This document shows, piece by piece, positions 1 through 9,600 of a DNA stretch of 64,000 bases. How positions within the stretch are numbered: the first letter of the stretch is position 1; each line of letters begins with the position of its first letter. Source of the stretch: Hygrocybe punicea (Eukaryota; Basidiomycota; Agaricomycetes; Agaricales; Hygrophoraceae); NCBI GenBank assembly GCA_963556145.1, contig OY744462.1:4836001-4900000 (forward strand), written 5' to 3'. The translations under genes were made by a program, and so were the position numbers. The notes under the pieces were generated by a model, which was not told the DNA's origin, made no database searches, and was given only the letters and a program-made list of their open reading frames with translations.

Positions 1-570
1 TGTTGAACTCGTGCGTGAGAATTTCAACCAGAATTTGCCGATGTCCAAAGCAGGGTCAAGTTGCCATATATGGAGGGATGGCTGGATTTTCTTTTTCTTA
101 TTACATCTAGTACAGTGCCTCAATGGCCAGGGCAAGACCCTGCAGAGATATAAGTATGGTACACCTATGCTGAAGTGAATTTTTGTATTGTATTTGGTTT
201 TACATGGGGAGATATTTACAATGCATTCCATTGCTCTGCCAAAATTGGACCCTTGAATGCCCAACTTTGTGAATACATGTCTGAAAAATCTAAAATTAAT
301 TCTAGGAGTACTAAGGAGAGCCTATATTTTGTTTAAGACAAGTGCCTGGCTTTTGGTGCTACATGAGATGTGTTGTAGCCAGAATGTGACCAATGCACGA
401 CATTCATACATCTTTCTATTTGCATGACTTCAGCCCAGTGACCAGAAGTTGAACTTCTATGCATCTTCTGACTACAACAGATCTCCTGTAGCACTAAAAG
501 CCAGGCACTTGTCTTAAACAAAATATAGGCTCTCCTTAGTACTCCTCGAATTAATTTTAGATTTTTCAGA
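1..570. repeat. Diverged repeat copy A1 (homologous to 3185-3770)
   Basis: This stretch aligns by eye, in the same orientation, with 3185-3770. Shared blocks include the cluster near 1-110, the segment around 215-275 and the hairpin block 280-570. On the minus strand both copies can be read as related peptides: H-x-W-x-L-[DE]-P followed by G-x-x-W-L-x-F at about 20-85 here, and the same pattern at about 3200-3275 in the other copy. That suggests both once carried the same coding exon. I do not recognise the family. The copy ends exactly where the large palindrome begins, so its right part may be lost. Confidence 0.5.
280..570. repeat. 291-bp hairpin (MITE-like inverted repeat)
   Basis: Positions 280-383 and 467-570 are about 104-bp inverted repeats separated by an 83-bp loop. 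The ends read TCTGAAAAATCTAAAATTAA and its complement. Only a handful of mismatches separate the arms (for example CTAGGAG against CGAGGAG). No clear target-site duplication is visible. A weaker, more decayed version of the same fold lies at about 3471-3760. It could be a small foldback element or the remnant end of the repeat family it sits in. Confidence 0.65.
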
Positions 571-689
571 CCAGTAGACCCAGTCATTTTGGTTAACCCA
601 ATCGCAGTTATAGTTGCAAAAGGTAGGTACACATAGCCCAGTTGCTTGCTGGGGGGGTAGGTTAACCCAAAAGACAGCTGTTGCTGGGG

Positions 690-1835
690 AAATGTGGGGT
701 GGTAGGTTGACCCAGGTACAGCTCTTGCTGGTCAAGGGTGGCTGGGTGGGTCAACCCGGTGTCAGCTCTGCCATGGGGTAGGTTAACCCAGGACAGCTAT
801 TCTGGATTGATTGGGTTGACCCAGGTCCAGTTGTTCAAGCAATGTGGGTTGACCTGGCTGCAGCTGTTGCTGCAGCACTGGGTTGACCATGGACCAGCTC
901 TTGCTGCAGGCTTGGGTTGACCTGGGTCCAGCTGTCGCTGCAGCACTGGGTTGACCCGGACCTAGCACTTCCTGCAGGGTAGGGTGGCTGGAGTCCAGGT
1001 ATTGCTGCAGCACTGGGTTGACCAGGTTTCAGCTATTGCTGCAGCACTGGGTTGACCAGGGTTCAGCTATTGCTTCCACACTGGGTTGACCAGGGTTCAG
1101 CTATTGCTTCCACACTGGGTTGACCAGGGTCCAGCTGTTGTTGCAGCACTGGGTCAACCCAGGTACGGATATTGCTGCAGCACAGGGTTGACCTGGATCC
1201 AGCGCTTGCTGCAGGTGTTGGGTTGACCAGGATCCAGCTATTGCTGCAGCACTGGGTTGACCAGGGTCCAGCTATTGCTGCAGGCTTGGGTTAACCCAGG
1301 TCCATATATTGCTGCAGCACCGAGTTGACCCGGATCCAGCACTTGCTGTGGGCATTTGGTTGACCAGGATCTAGCTATTGCTGCAGCACTGGGTTGACCC
1401 AGGTCCAGATATTGCTGCAGCACTGGGTTGACCTGGGTCCAGCACTTGCTGCAGGGCTTGGGTTGACTGGGGTCCAGCTATTGCTGCAGGCTTGGGTTAA
1501 CCCAGGTCCAGATATTGCTGCAGCGCTGGGTTGACCTGGATCAAACACTTGCTGTGGGTCTTGGGTTGAATGGGGTCCAGCTATTGCTGCAGCACTTGCT
1601 TTACTCAGGTCCAGCACTTGCTGTAGGGTAGGTTGACTGGCGTCCGGCCTGTCCTGTAGCATTGCATTGATTGCAGACCCACCGATGTAGTAGGATTGGG
1701 TACATGAGGGTCTGGCTATTGCTCCAATATTGCGTTGACATGACCATGCTCTTGCTGCAGAATTCGGTTGACCCTGGCCCAGCTCCCACTGCAGCATTGA
1801 CTTGACCAGGGTCCAGCTTTTGCTGCAATGTGGGC
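690..1835. repeat. 34-35 bp tandem repeat array, left arm
   Basis: About 30 degenerate head-to-tail units are present, each roughly GGGTTGACC + AGGGTCCAGC + TATTGCTGCAGCACT. A unit of 34-35 bp shifts frame at each copy, so all three frames give repetitive Gln/Pro/Ser/Trp-rich peptides (QPSAAA, GPRSTQ, DPGQ). These are translation artefacts of the repeat, not genes. The recurring GGTTGACC/GGTTAACC core could be a protein-binding site, as subterminal arrays are in some DNA transposons. That last point is inference. Confidence 0.8.
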
Positions 1836-2289
1836 CCATGTCAGTGCAATGGATTGCACCACATCTCACTCTGCCTGCATGCATTTAATGTTGACAGTAT
1901 TGACAGAGCTCACAGCAGCTCAAGCCAACATTTATTCAGAAACTGCCATATATATAAAATAATCAAAATATTTCAATCTGTACTGAACATAAATGTACCA
2001 TGTAATATAATTTGAATGCAATTATTAAAAGCTCAGGGAATAGCAAAATTACACAATTATTATTTTGACAATGCACAATATCTTACTTTTACTATCAGCT
2101 ATCAGCCATTGCAGGAGTTACTTACCTAATGACAATCTATGGCAAAACCAGAAATTACCCCATTTGGAATATTGTGCTTTTCTATTTAATATTGCTCAAT
2201 TCTCTATTGGAATATATATAACCTCACTATTACTTAAAATACACACATACATTTAATGATTATTAAAATACATAATTAAATAGTAAAGG

Positions 2290-2480
2290 GCAGGAGGCAG
2301 GTAGGTGGGTGTGGAGTGGGAGGAGGGGTGTGGGAGGAAGGTGGGAGTGGGAGTGGAGGAAGGTGGGAGTGGGAGAAGGGAGTGAGAGTGGGAGAAGTAA
2401 GAAGGTGGGAAGGCAGGAGGGAAGGGCAGCAGGGAGAGGGAGAGGAAGAGGGAGGAGGAGAGGGAGGAGAGTGGGATGTA
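2290..2480. repeat. GA-rich polypurine minisatellite
   Basis: The + strand is almost pure purine with G-rich units (GTGGGAGGAGG, GGAAGGTGGGAGTGGGAG, GGGAGAGGGAGAGG). It is the complement of the CT-rich tract at 4660-4900 in the other arm, but the number of units differs. Polypurine/polypyrimidine mirror tracts of this type can form triplex DNA. No gene is supported here. Confidence 0.75.
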
Positions 2481-2689
2481 CATACCTGTTGCGTTCCCCT
2501 CATCCTCATCGTCTTTGTCTACATCTCGGCCATCCCCATCCCCATCATCCCCATCCCCGCATTCTGGTCCCCATCATCCCTGTCCCCGTGTTCTGGTGGA
2601 GTGGGCAGGGGGTGCCCACTCAGGGTGTCATAGGTGCATCATGGTGGGATAAGCTGAGTCTCTACTACAGTGTGATCTCTACTAAGTAG

Positions 2690-3160
2690 TCCTACAAACC
2701 GTGGGATCCTATCACGTGACCTCCTACTACACTGGTCCCTGTCATTCCCGTTCCCCTCGTTCCCCTCGTCGTCACCACCATCCTCGTGGACGTCGTCATC
2801 CCCCCCAGTCCTCGTCGTCCACTGGATCGTCATCGTCGTCTCCGTCATCCTGTCGTCTCCTTGCTGGACGTCTCCGTCCCCGTCGCCGACCTCTGGCTTG
2901 TATGTGCCCTCGCCATCGTCGTTGCCGCTGTGGCTGTCTCAGCCATCTGTCTCGATCGTTGGCGCATCCTCGTACCCGGCCTCGCAGCCTCATTTCCGTG
3001 GCCGTTTTCATCAGCATCTGTTCTGTTTGCTGGGGTGGCCATGGCGTTGTTTTCTGTGCTGGTGTTGGTTGCGGATCGGGTTCGCCTGTGTTTGTCGTGG
3101 GTGTAGCTGCAATCATTAATAATCATTAGCACACAACTCACAAAAAAATTACAAAAAGAC
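2690..3160 (-). other. Arg/Asp-rich open frame with possible intron, centre of palindrome
   Basis: On the minus strand, an open segment at 3160-3280 (containing VWKLEPVWEVGNCWLEF) ends near a plausible donor and acceptor pair: the sequence around 3165 reads GTAGGTC, and TGATTGCAG precedes CTACACCC near 3106. It then continues into a Thr/Pro-rich, Arg-rich and finally Asp-rich tail (residues such as QDDGDDDDDPVDDEDWGG, ending near 2796). This could be the 3' part of a repeat-encoded protein, since the upstream exon is shared with copy A1. The family is unknown, and the low-complexity tail makes coding status doubtful. Confidence 0.25.
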
Positions 3161-3184
3161 CTACCTTGGGTACTCTTCTGCACC

Positions 3185-3770
3185 CATTTCGTGTTGTTGA
3201 AAACGAAGGAGTCAAACTCCAACCAGCAGTTGCCGACTTCCCAAACGGGTTCGAGTTTCCAAACATGGAAGTGTGGCTGAAGTTTTTGAATCTTCTGGCA
3301 TGCACAACAAGGCATGTATACCCCAAGTGAGACTCTCAAAAGATGTAAATATAGTATACCTACTCTCATCTCAAATTTCATATTTTATTTGGCCCTGCAT
3401 AAAGAGCTATTCACAATTTATTCCATTCCTCTGCTAGAATTTGCCCCTTAATGATCTAACTTTGTCTTAAAAGTCTGGAATTAACCTAAGGAGTACTTGA
3501 ATAAGTACTCATTGTGGTACAAATAAGTGCCTGATTGTTGGTGGACCAGGACCTATGTTGCAGCCAGCAAATGCACAGAATTGTGCATTGTGGCTGGGCC
3601 ACACCTCAACTGAAGTCAAAATCCAAACTAGCTGCTTTACTTTGAACCTGTCGTTTCTTGGCTACAACAGATGTCTGGGACCACCAAGTGCCAGGCACTG
3701 ATTATCAATACAATAGATACTTTACATAGTAGTTTCACGATTATTCTCATATTTTTCAGAGCAATATTGG
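3185..3770. repeat. Diverged repeat copy A2 (homologous to 1-570)
   Basis: This copy lies between the palindrome arms and is a direct-orientation relative of positions 1-570. It includes a decayed hairpin (about 3471-3569 against 3660-3760) and ends with the same ATTTTTCAGA block. Similarity is patchy at base level, but the minus-strand peptide pattern H-x-W-x-L-x-P...G-x-x-W-L-x-F is kept in both. That argues for an old protein-coding relationship. Confidence 0.45.
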
Positions 3771-3898
3771 TAATGTTGCACCTTAAGGGTCTGAAATTGG
3801 CAGGGAGGTATTAATGAATCATGGATATCTCTCTATGTAGGCCATAATAAAATACAAAATTTGGGGAGGATGTAGTTAGAGGCTAATTCTATCCCTAC

Positions 3899-4370
3899 AT
3901 GGTCTTAAATGTGTTACACAGTTGTTGTGCTCCATGCAATTACACTGAGAAAGGTAAGATCTTGGTTACATATAAGGCAACTTGCACCCATTTGGGCAAT
4001 TGGCAACCTCCAGCGTGGGTTCAAATCATCGCATACTCCACGATGCGTCCACAAGAACAGCAACAGCAACAACATCAAGTAGAAGGTAAGTACAAGTCTC
4101 AAAACTTACTATCTATTACTATGCTAACTAATATTGTTATTTTTATGTAGAACTTTCTCACTGCCGCACCGGGAATGCCCCGCAACACGCACACATCACC
4201 TCAACGCCCAACTCGAGGGCTGAAACAACAGATGGCAGGCAACGACGATGACAAAGACGACAAGGGCAGAGATGGCCAGCCAGGGGATGACGACGGGACA
4301 GAGAAGGATAGCGATGGGATGACAGGACAATGGAGACGACGACAACCATCAGGGGGATGATGACAACCGT
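3899..4370 (+). other. Possible spliced ORF in palindrome centre
   Basis: A GTAAGT donor at about 4086 and a CTAAC branch point plus TATGTAG acceptor at about 4122-4150 define a convincing 65-bp intron between a Gln-rich segment (QEQQQQQHQVE) and a downstream segment beginning at about 4151. Depending on frame, the downstream part is short and ends soon, or runs into an Asp/Arg-rich low-complexity region at 4230-4640. I recognise no domain. It may be a transposon-borne transcript or a chance ORF. Confidence 0.2.
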
Positions 4371-4374
4371 CCAG

Positions 4375-4640
4375 GACAATGACAACCATCCAGGGAACGA
4401 CGAGGACGATGACAGGTATGGAGCCACGGATGATGACGACGACGAGAACGACAGGGAACGGGAACGACAGGGACGGGGACGACAGGGACGAGGATGGCTG
4501 AGACGCAGACGAAGACGACGAGGACGAGGACGGCGGAGACAAAGATGAAGACAACGACAATGATGACGGTGGAGACGCAGACGATGAGGACGAGGACGGC
4601 GGAGACGCAGACGACAAGGACAAGGACGACGGGAACGAGA
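4375..4640. repeat. GAC-rich triplet tract
   Basis: The sequence is dominated by GACGAC/GACAGG/GAGGAC triplets, giving Asp/Arg/Glu-rich peptides in every frame of the + strand and Ser/Val-rich peptides on the other strand. The long frames on both strands here are by-products of the repeat. It faces the similarly biased 2700-2900 stretch, so the palindrome may extend inward in a degenerate form. Confidence 0.6.
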
Positions 4641-4667
4641 GAGGTATGTACATCCCGCCCCTACTCC

Positions 4668-4895
4668 CACTCTTCCTCCCTCTCCCTCTCCCTCTCCCTC
4701 TCCCTCTCCCTCTCCCTCTCCCTCTCCCTTTCCCTCTCCCTCCTGCCCTTCCCTCCTCTCCTCCCTCCTTACCCTTCTCCCACTCCCACCTTCCTCCACT
4801 CCCACTCCACACCCACACCCTTCCTCCCACTCCACACCCACACCCTTCCTCCCACTCCACACCCACACCCTTCCTCCCACTCCACACCCACCTAC
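4668..4895. repeat. CCCTCT microsatellite and 25-bp CT-rich minisatellite
   Basis: Positions about 4672-4742 are a nearly uninterrupted (CCCTCT)n run. Positions about 4797-4890 hold roughly four copies of a 25-bp unit containing CCACACCCACACCCTTCCTC. Both are polypyrimidine on the + strand and are length-variant relatives of the GA-rich tract at 2290-2480. Long frames through them (poly Glu-Gly or Pro-Leu) are not genes. Confidence 0.8.
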
Positions 4896-5371
4896 CTGCC
4901 TCCTGCCCTTTACTATTTAATTATGTATTTTAATAATCATTAAATGTATGTGTGTATTTTAAGTAATAGTGAGGTTATATATATTCCAATAGAGAATTGA
5001 GCAATATTAAATAGAAAAGCACAATATTCCAAATGGGGTAATTTCTGGTTTTGCCATAGATTGTCATTAGGTAAGTAACTCCTGCAATGGCTGATAGCTG
5101 ATAGTAAAAGTAAGATATTGTGCATTGTCAAAATAATAATTGTGTAATTTTGCTATTCCCTGAGCTTTTAATAATTGCATTCAAATTATATTACATGGTA
5201 CATTTATGTTCAGTACAGATTGAAATATTTTGATTATTTTATATATATGGCAGTTTCTGAATAAATGTTGGCTTGAGCTGCTGTGAGCTCTGTCAATACT
5301 GTCAACATTAAATGCATGCAGGCAGAGTGAGATGTGGTGCAATCCATTGCACTGACATGGGCCCACATTGC

Positions 5372-6360
5372 AGCAAAAGCTGGACCCTGGTCAAGTCAAT
5401 GCTGCAGTGGGAGCTGGGCCAGGGTCAACCGAATTCTGCAGCAAGAGCATGGTCATGTCAACGCAATATTGGAGCAATAGCCAGACCCTCATGTACCCAA
5501 TCCTACTACATCGGTGGGTCTGCAATCAATGCAATGCTACAGGACAGGCCGGACGCCAGTCAACCTACCCTACAGCAAGTGCTGGACCTGAGTAAAGCAA
5601 GTGCTGCAGCAATAGCTGGACCCCATTCAACCCAAGACCCACAGCAAGTGCTTGATCCAGGTCAACCCAGTGCTGCAGCAATATTTGGACCCCAGTCAAC
5701 CCAGTGCTGCAGCAAGAGCTGGACCCCGGTCAACCCAAGCCTACAGCAATAGCTGGACCCCAGTCCCTGCAGCAAGAGCTGGACCCAGGACAACCCGGTG
5801 CTGCAGCAATATCTGGACCTGGGTCAACCCAGTGCTGCAGCAATAGCTGGATCCTGGTCAACCCAACACCCGCAGCAAGCGCTGGATCCGAGTCAACCCT
5901 GTGCTGCAGCAATATCCGTACCTGGGTTGACCCAGTGCTGCAGCAACAGCTGGACCCTGGTCAACCCAGTGTGGAAGCAATAGCTGAACCCTGGTCAACC
6001 CAGTGCTGCAGCAATAGCTGAAACCTGGTCAACCCAGTGCTGCAGCAATACCTGGACTCCAGCCACCCTACCCTGCAGGAAGTGCTAGGTCCGGGTCAAC
6101 CCAGTGCTGCAGCGACAGCTGGACCCAGGTCAACCCAAGCCTGCAGCAAGAGCTGGTCCATGGTCAACCCAGTGCTGCAGCAACAGCTGCAGCCAGGTCA
6201 ACCCACATTGCTTGAACAACTGGACCTGGGTCAACCCAATCAATCCAGAATAGCTGTCCTGGGTTAACCTACCCCATGGCAGAGCTGACACCGGGTTGAC
6301 CCACCCAGCCACCCTTGACCAGCAAGAGCTGTACCTGGGTCAACCTACCACCCCACATTT
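5372..6360. repeat. 34-35 bp tandem repeat array, right arm
   Basis: This is the complementary orientation of the left-arm array (AGTGCTGCAGCAA + TAGCTGGACCCTGG + TCAACCC). Unit content and order are largely the same as on the left, with local gains and losses of units. That is what replication slippage or unequal recombination acting after formation of the palindrome would leave. Confidence 0.8.
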
Positions 6361-6478
6361 CCCCAGCAACAGCTGTCTTTTGGGTTAACCTACCCCCCCA
6401 GCAAGCAACTGGGCTATGTGTACCTACCTTTTGCAACTATATCTGCAATTGGGTTAACCAAAACGACTGGGTCTACTG

Positions 6479-8165
6479 TGTTGGGCAGACTGTAGGACTG
6501 CCCTTTGGTTGCATTGGTCATTGGCTGGTGCTGGTGCCGTTCGTTGCTGTCTGGCTCCTCTGTAGCCTCTGCTGCGGGGTCCCTGATTGTCCCATCCTTC
6601 TCTGCTCTGCTCATGCCATTCGTCCATGTGTGGTGCATTGTTCATGGGCGCATCGTTTCTCCATGCCGTGTCGAAAGTGTTCCGTGTGGGGTCAATATCT
6701 ATTCTACCCCATGTGCTGGGGTCATTGGTGGGGAAGAGTCTGTACTTAGTGTCCGGGTCTTGATTGTGTGCCCATTGGAGGTGTTCCCTAAAAACCCGGC
6801 ATTGCCGATCCGCAGCACCGTGCCCGCATTCTTGACAGTTGGCGCATTTCATCTCCCCGGTGCCGCAAAGTTGGTCTGCCACGCGGTGGAACCCTGCACA
6901 GCGGGCGCATACGTTGTGGATGGATTTGCACTCCTTCATGATGTGGCCGAATTTCTGGCACTTCATGCATCTCCGTGGGTCCATCAGCGCTTTCTTCATC
7001 CTGCATTGCTTGCCCTCTATGAAAATGCCATATTCCAATGCGTGGTTCGCAGCCTCTCTCGTGCTGAAGCCCACTGTCAAAAATGCGAAGCGCTGTCCCT
7101 CTCGACGAAGGTGGGTCAGCTTGATCCAATGTGCCTCATATATCAACATCCTGGAGAGGGAGCTGGCTTGCTCCACCCGTTCGATTGCCGCTTGGTCATT
7201 TTGGTCGAAGGAGGTAGGGACGTGCTCGGCTATTACTTGGTATGTTCTCGAGCTCCCTGTTGACGTGCCTCCGAATTGCGCCATAAATGCGTGCATTACA
7301 TCCTTGGATCTTAGATAGTTCGCCGCCTGCGTGGAATTGAGTGTGTATATTATCGTTCCATATTGAGTTCTGCGTGCTCCTGCGAAGGCCATGCCGTTGG
7401 GTTTGTCTGCCGCCCTCACGCCCATCAGGTCAAGGGCCAGACCGCCTTCTCCACCAGCTCTTTCTCGGAGAGGCTTGCCAGCGTGTCATCTTGTGCGTCG
7501 GGGAGTTTCCGTACCACTATCTGTCTGTCCAACGCGTTCCCCTTCGCTATCGGCGCTGTGTGTTCCGGTGGGATCTGTGTGGCAGTTCTTGCAACCGACG
7601 CAAAAGTGGGTGTGCCATTATCACTGGGTCATTCCCGGTTGGAGGTCGCTTCTGCCGCCTCGAGCGTGCTCTTAGTGCGAGTTGTGAGTTTGTTCAAATT
7701 AGTGCGGAGGTCATCCAATGTGTTCGTCATTAGGGTTGTCACCCCCCGCAGCGCCTCCTCCTGCTTTTCACTAGCTTGTGTTGCTGCCGCAATCGTTTCG
7801 GCTGCCGTAGTCAGCTTGGGGTGTATGAGCTCATCTATCTTCTTGTCCATTTTCACCACCATCTTGTTGGCCATCGTGTCCAAGCCTATCTCTTCTAGGA
7901 TGAACGCTAAGGCCCTGAGGGTGTTGAATGCGGGCCTCAGCAGCTTGGCTATACCCGCTGCCGCCTGTAGCAAGATATACGCTAGTCTCTGCATGGTGAC
8001 CTTTTCCCCTTGTGTGATGTACGTGTCTCGTATCAGGGCCGCCCTGGCATCTTTCACATTGAGCACATCAGTGAGGACACCTGTGGCATCAGCTAGCTCA
8101 TCCCTAGTTAGTCTGGTCACGTGTTTGTCTAGATTACCTCCCGAAGTCCGGTTTTTCGAAGTCAT
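6479..8165 (-). pseudogene. Degenerate LINE (non-LTR retrotransposon) ORF1, gag-like
   Basis: The N-terminal part (from the ATG at 8165) is helical and likely coiled coil. The C-terminal half carries three zinc knuckles in a row: CMKCQKFGHIMKEC (C-x2-C-x4-H-x4-C), CARCAGFHRVADQLC and CANCQECGHGAADRQC. This arrangement is typical of ORF1 nucleic-acid-binding proteins of fungal non-LTR elements (Tad/I-like). The frame is broken by an in-frame TGA at about 7629-7631 and a frameshift near 7440, between ...SEKELVEKA and LDLMGVRAADK. After the last knuckle the sequence runs into the palindrome tip at 6478 and stops at 6454. No ORF2 (endonuclease/reverse transcriptase) is found on either side, so the element is dead and truncated. 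Confidence 0.8.
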
Positions 8166-8877
8166 AGTTTATAACGTGTCTTAAAGGTCTATCAGATAGG
8201 GACTAAACTATTGTAGTGCTCGTTTTATTGTATATGGGAGGAGTGGAGCCGCCACTCAGGTTGCCTTTGTTGGGGTCCTGGTCGGGGTGCCACACAGTGT
8301 GTTGCCAAGAGAGTCAACCTGGGTCCAGGTTTCGAGTCATGGCACAGGTGACAAGCTGTGGGAACAAGTTGTCGGGTACTGCAATGAAGCGATGTCGTGC
8401 GAACAATATATGATAGGGGTTGATTCACTGTTTGGGAAGTCATATGGTCTGTGGTCGAAGTCTGAAAGAATGTGCTTCGGTGATGATCGGATTGGAAGGA
8501 CCAGTGAAATGTCTTGTGATTGAAGATTGTTCAGGGCATGCGTGCAGGTGAGGAATGTCATCAGATTGTCAGGGAGGATAATGGTCAGCACAGAATACAA
8601 AAGTGGAAACCATATATCCGGGAATGGCAATTGTCAATTATGTGTCAGTATACTGTCGAGGCGGATGTCGTTTTAATCAATGAAGGAAGGTTGCCTTTTC
8701 CAGAGGCAAATCATGACGATGTAGAAACCAATCAGGAAGGTGATCGCTATGGCACAGTTATGAACTGTTTGGTAAGGATAGCCATTGTGCGTCAGTTTGG
8801 GAAGACAGTATGTCATACAGCAAAGACAATGGAAGTGATGTCCATTGGCAAGGCAACTATTCGGATACAGCAAGGTA
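8166..8877. other. Non-coding stretch between LINE ORF1 and hAT element
   Basis: The part next to the ORF1 start is probably the LINE 5' untranslated region. The rest (about 8400-8877) contains only short chance frames with no recognisable motif. Removing the hAT insertion joins this sequence directly to 10084 onward. Confidence 0.4.
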
Positions 8878-8885
8878 ATGTGGGG
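8878..8885. repeat. 8-bp target-site duplication (left)
   Basis: ATGTGGGG directly precedes the element end and is repeated exactly at 10076-10083. Eight-base duplications are the signature of hAT-superfamily insertion. Confidence 0.9.
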
Positions 8886-9156
8886 TAGTGTTGCCGAAGT
8901 TCAGTTCGGTCCGGTTCCGACCCTTTTTGGCGGAACCGCGAACCGAACTTCGGGTCCGGTTTGGTGCTGGGCCAAACCTGGACCCAGATGGCATCGAACC
9001 GTCTGTCCGTGTTCGGTCTGGGTTCAGACGCGGTCTGAACCCCAGACCGAGATGGGCTCACCCCATGAGCTCTGTTCTCCTCGCGAATGGCAGGCACGTA
9101 TCAATTGATATGGCGCTGCACTTCGCGAGGTAGTTGGGCTGTGGGGGAGCCGTCCG

Positions 9157-9233
9157 GTGCTGCTGCTGCTGCCGTTGCTGTTGCCACTGTCGCTGTTGCT
9201 GCCGCTGCCGTGGCCGTTGCTGCTGCAACTGCT

Positions 9234-9268
<35 letters not shown>

Positions 9269-9600
9269 TGCTGCTGTCGTGGCCGTTGCTGCTGCCGTCA
9301 CCGGTGCCGCTGCCACTGCTGCTGTTGCTGCCGCTGCTGCCGTCGCCGTTGCTGCTGCCACTGCTGCTGCTGCTGTCGTGGCCGTTGCTGCTGCTGCTGC
9401 TGCTGCCGCCGTTGCTGCTGTCGTTGCTGCGCTCCTGCTGCTGCTGTTGCTGTTGCCGCTGCCGCTGTTGCTGCTGCTGCCGTTGCTGCCGGCGCTGCTG
9501 CTTCCGCTGTTGCTGCTACTGCTGGCCATTGCCGTTGTCGTTGCCTGGTTGCCGTTGCCATTGCCGCCGCTGGTGGTGGTGGTGGTGGTGGTGGTGTTGC
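9157..9600. repeat. GCN/CTG-type triplet repeat block inside hAT element
   Basis: About 440 bp of GCTGCTGCC/GTTGCTGCT-type triplets ends in a (GGT)n run at about 9568-9598. Depending on strand and frame it reads as poly-Ala, poly-Leu, poly-Cys/Arg or poly-Gln. All long open frames here (for example 9087-9749 on the + strand) are by-products. It may have grown from a short coding homopeptide of an ancestral element, because a His/Gln-rich frame is fused to it on the minus strand. Confidence 0.85.

Larger units (their letters stand above)
572..2485. repeat. Left arm of 5.9-kb palindrome
   Basis: This arm is the inverted copy of 4642-6478. From outside to inside it contains a short unique tip (starting CAGTAGACCCAGT), an array of 34-35 bp repeats (about 690-1835), an AT-rich unique stretch (about 1836-2280) and a GA-rich minisatellite (about 2290-2480). 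The AT-rich part looks identical to its partner: the 63- and 61-codon open frames at 2065-2256 and 1830-2015 recur unchanged on the opposite strand at 5131-4940 and 5366-5181. The array part differs by insertion or loss of whole repeat units. The inner limit is the shared GGGATGTACATACCT motif near 2470-2485. Confidence 0.85.
4642..6478. repeat. Right arm of 5.9-kb palindrome
   Basis: This is the inverted partner of 572-2485, with the same order of modules mirrored. The outer tip ends in GGGTCTACTG at 6478. Over the first 45 or so bases of the tips there are several substitutions between arms (for example CGTTTT here against CATTTT at the left tip), whereas the next few hundred bases appear nearly identical. 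The array in this arm lacks at least one unit present near 1090-1125 of the left arm. Immediately outside lies LINE ORF1 sequence. Confidence 0.85.

Noticed and set aside
690..1835. CRISPR-like appearance of regularly spaced 34-35 bp repeats
   Set aside because: Units abut without unique spacers, drift in sequence, and the DNA is clearly eukaryotic.
783..1884. Several open frames with QPSAAA/GPRSTQ-type repeats on both strands, also at 5312-6267
   Set aside because: They arise because a degenerate repeat free of stops is read in all frames; no domain, no introns, mirrored in both arms.
4158..4887. 240- and 228-codon frames rich in Gly-Glu or Ser-Arg on the minus strand
   Set aside because: They are translations of GAC-rich and CCCTCT microsatellites.
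572..6478. Classical TIR DNA transposon with long terminal repeats (for example KDZ-like)
   Set aside because: No transposase in the centre and no target-site duplication at the tips; kept only as a palindromic repeat.
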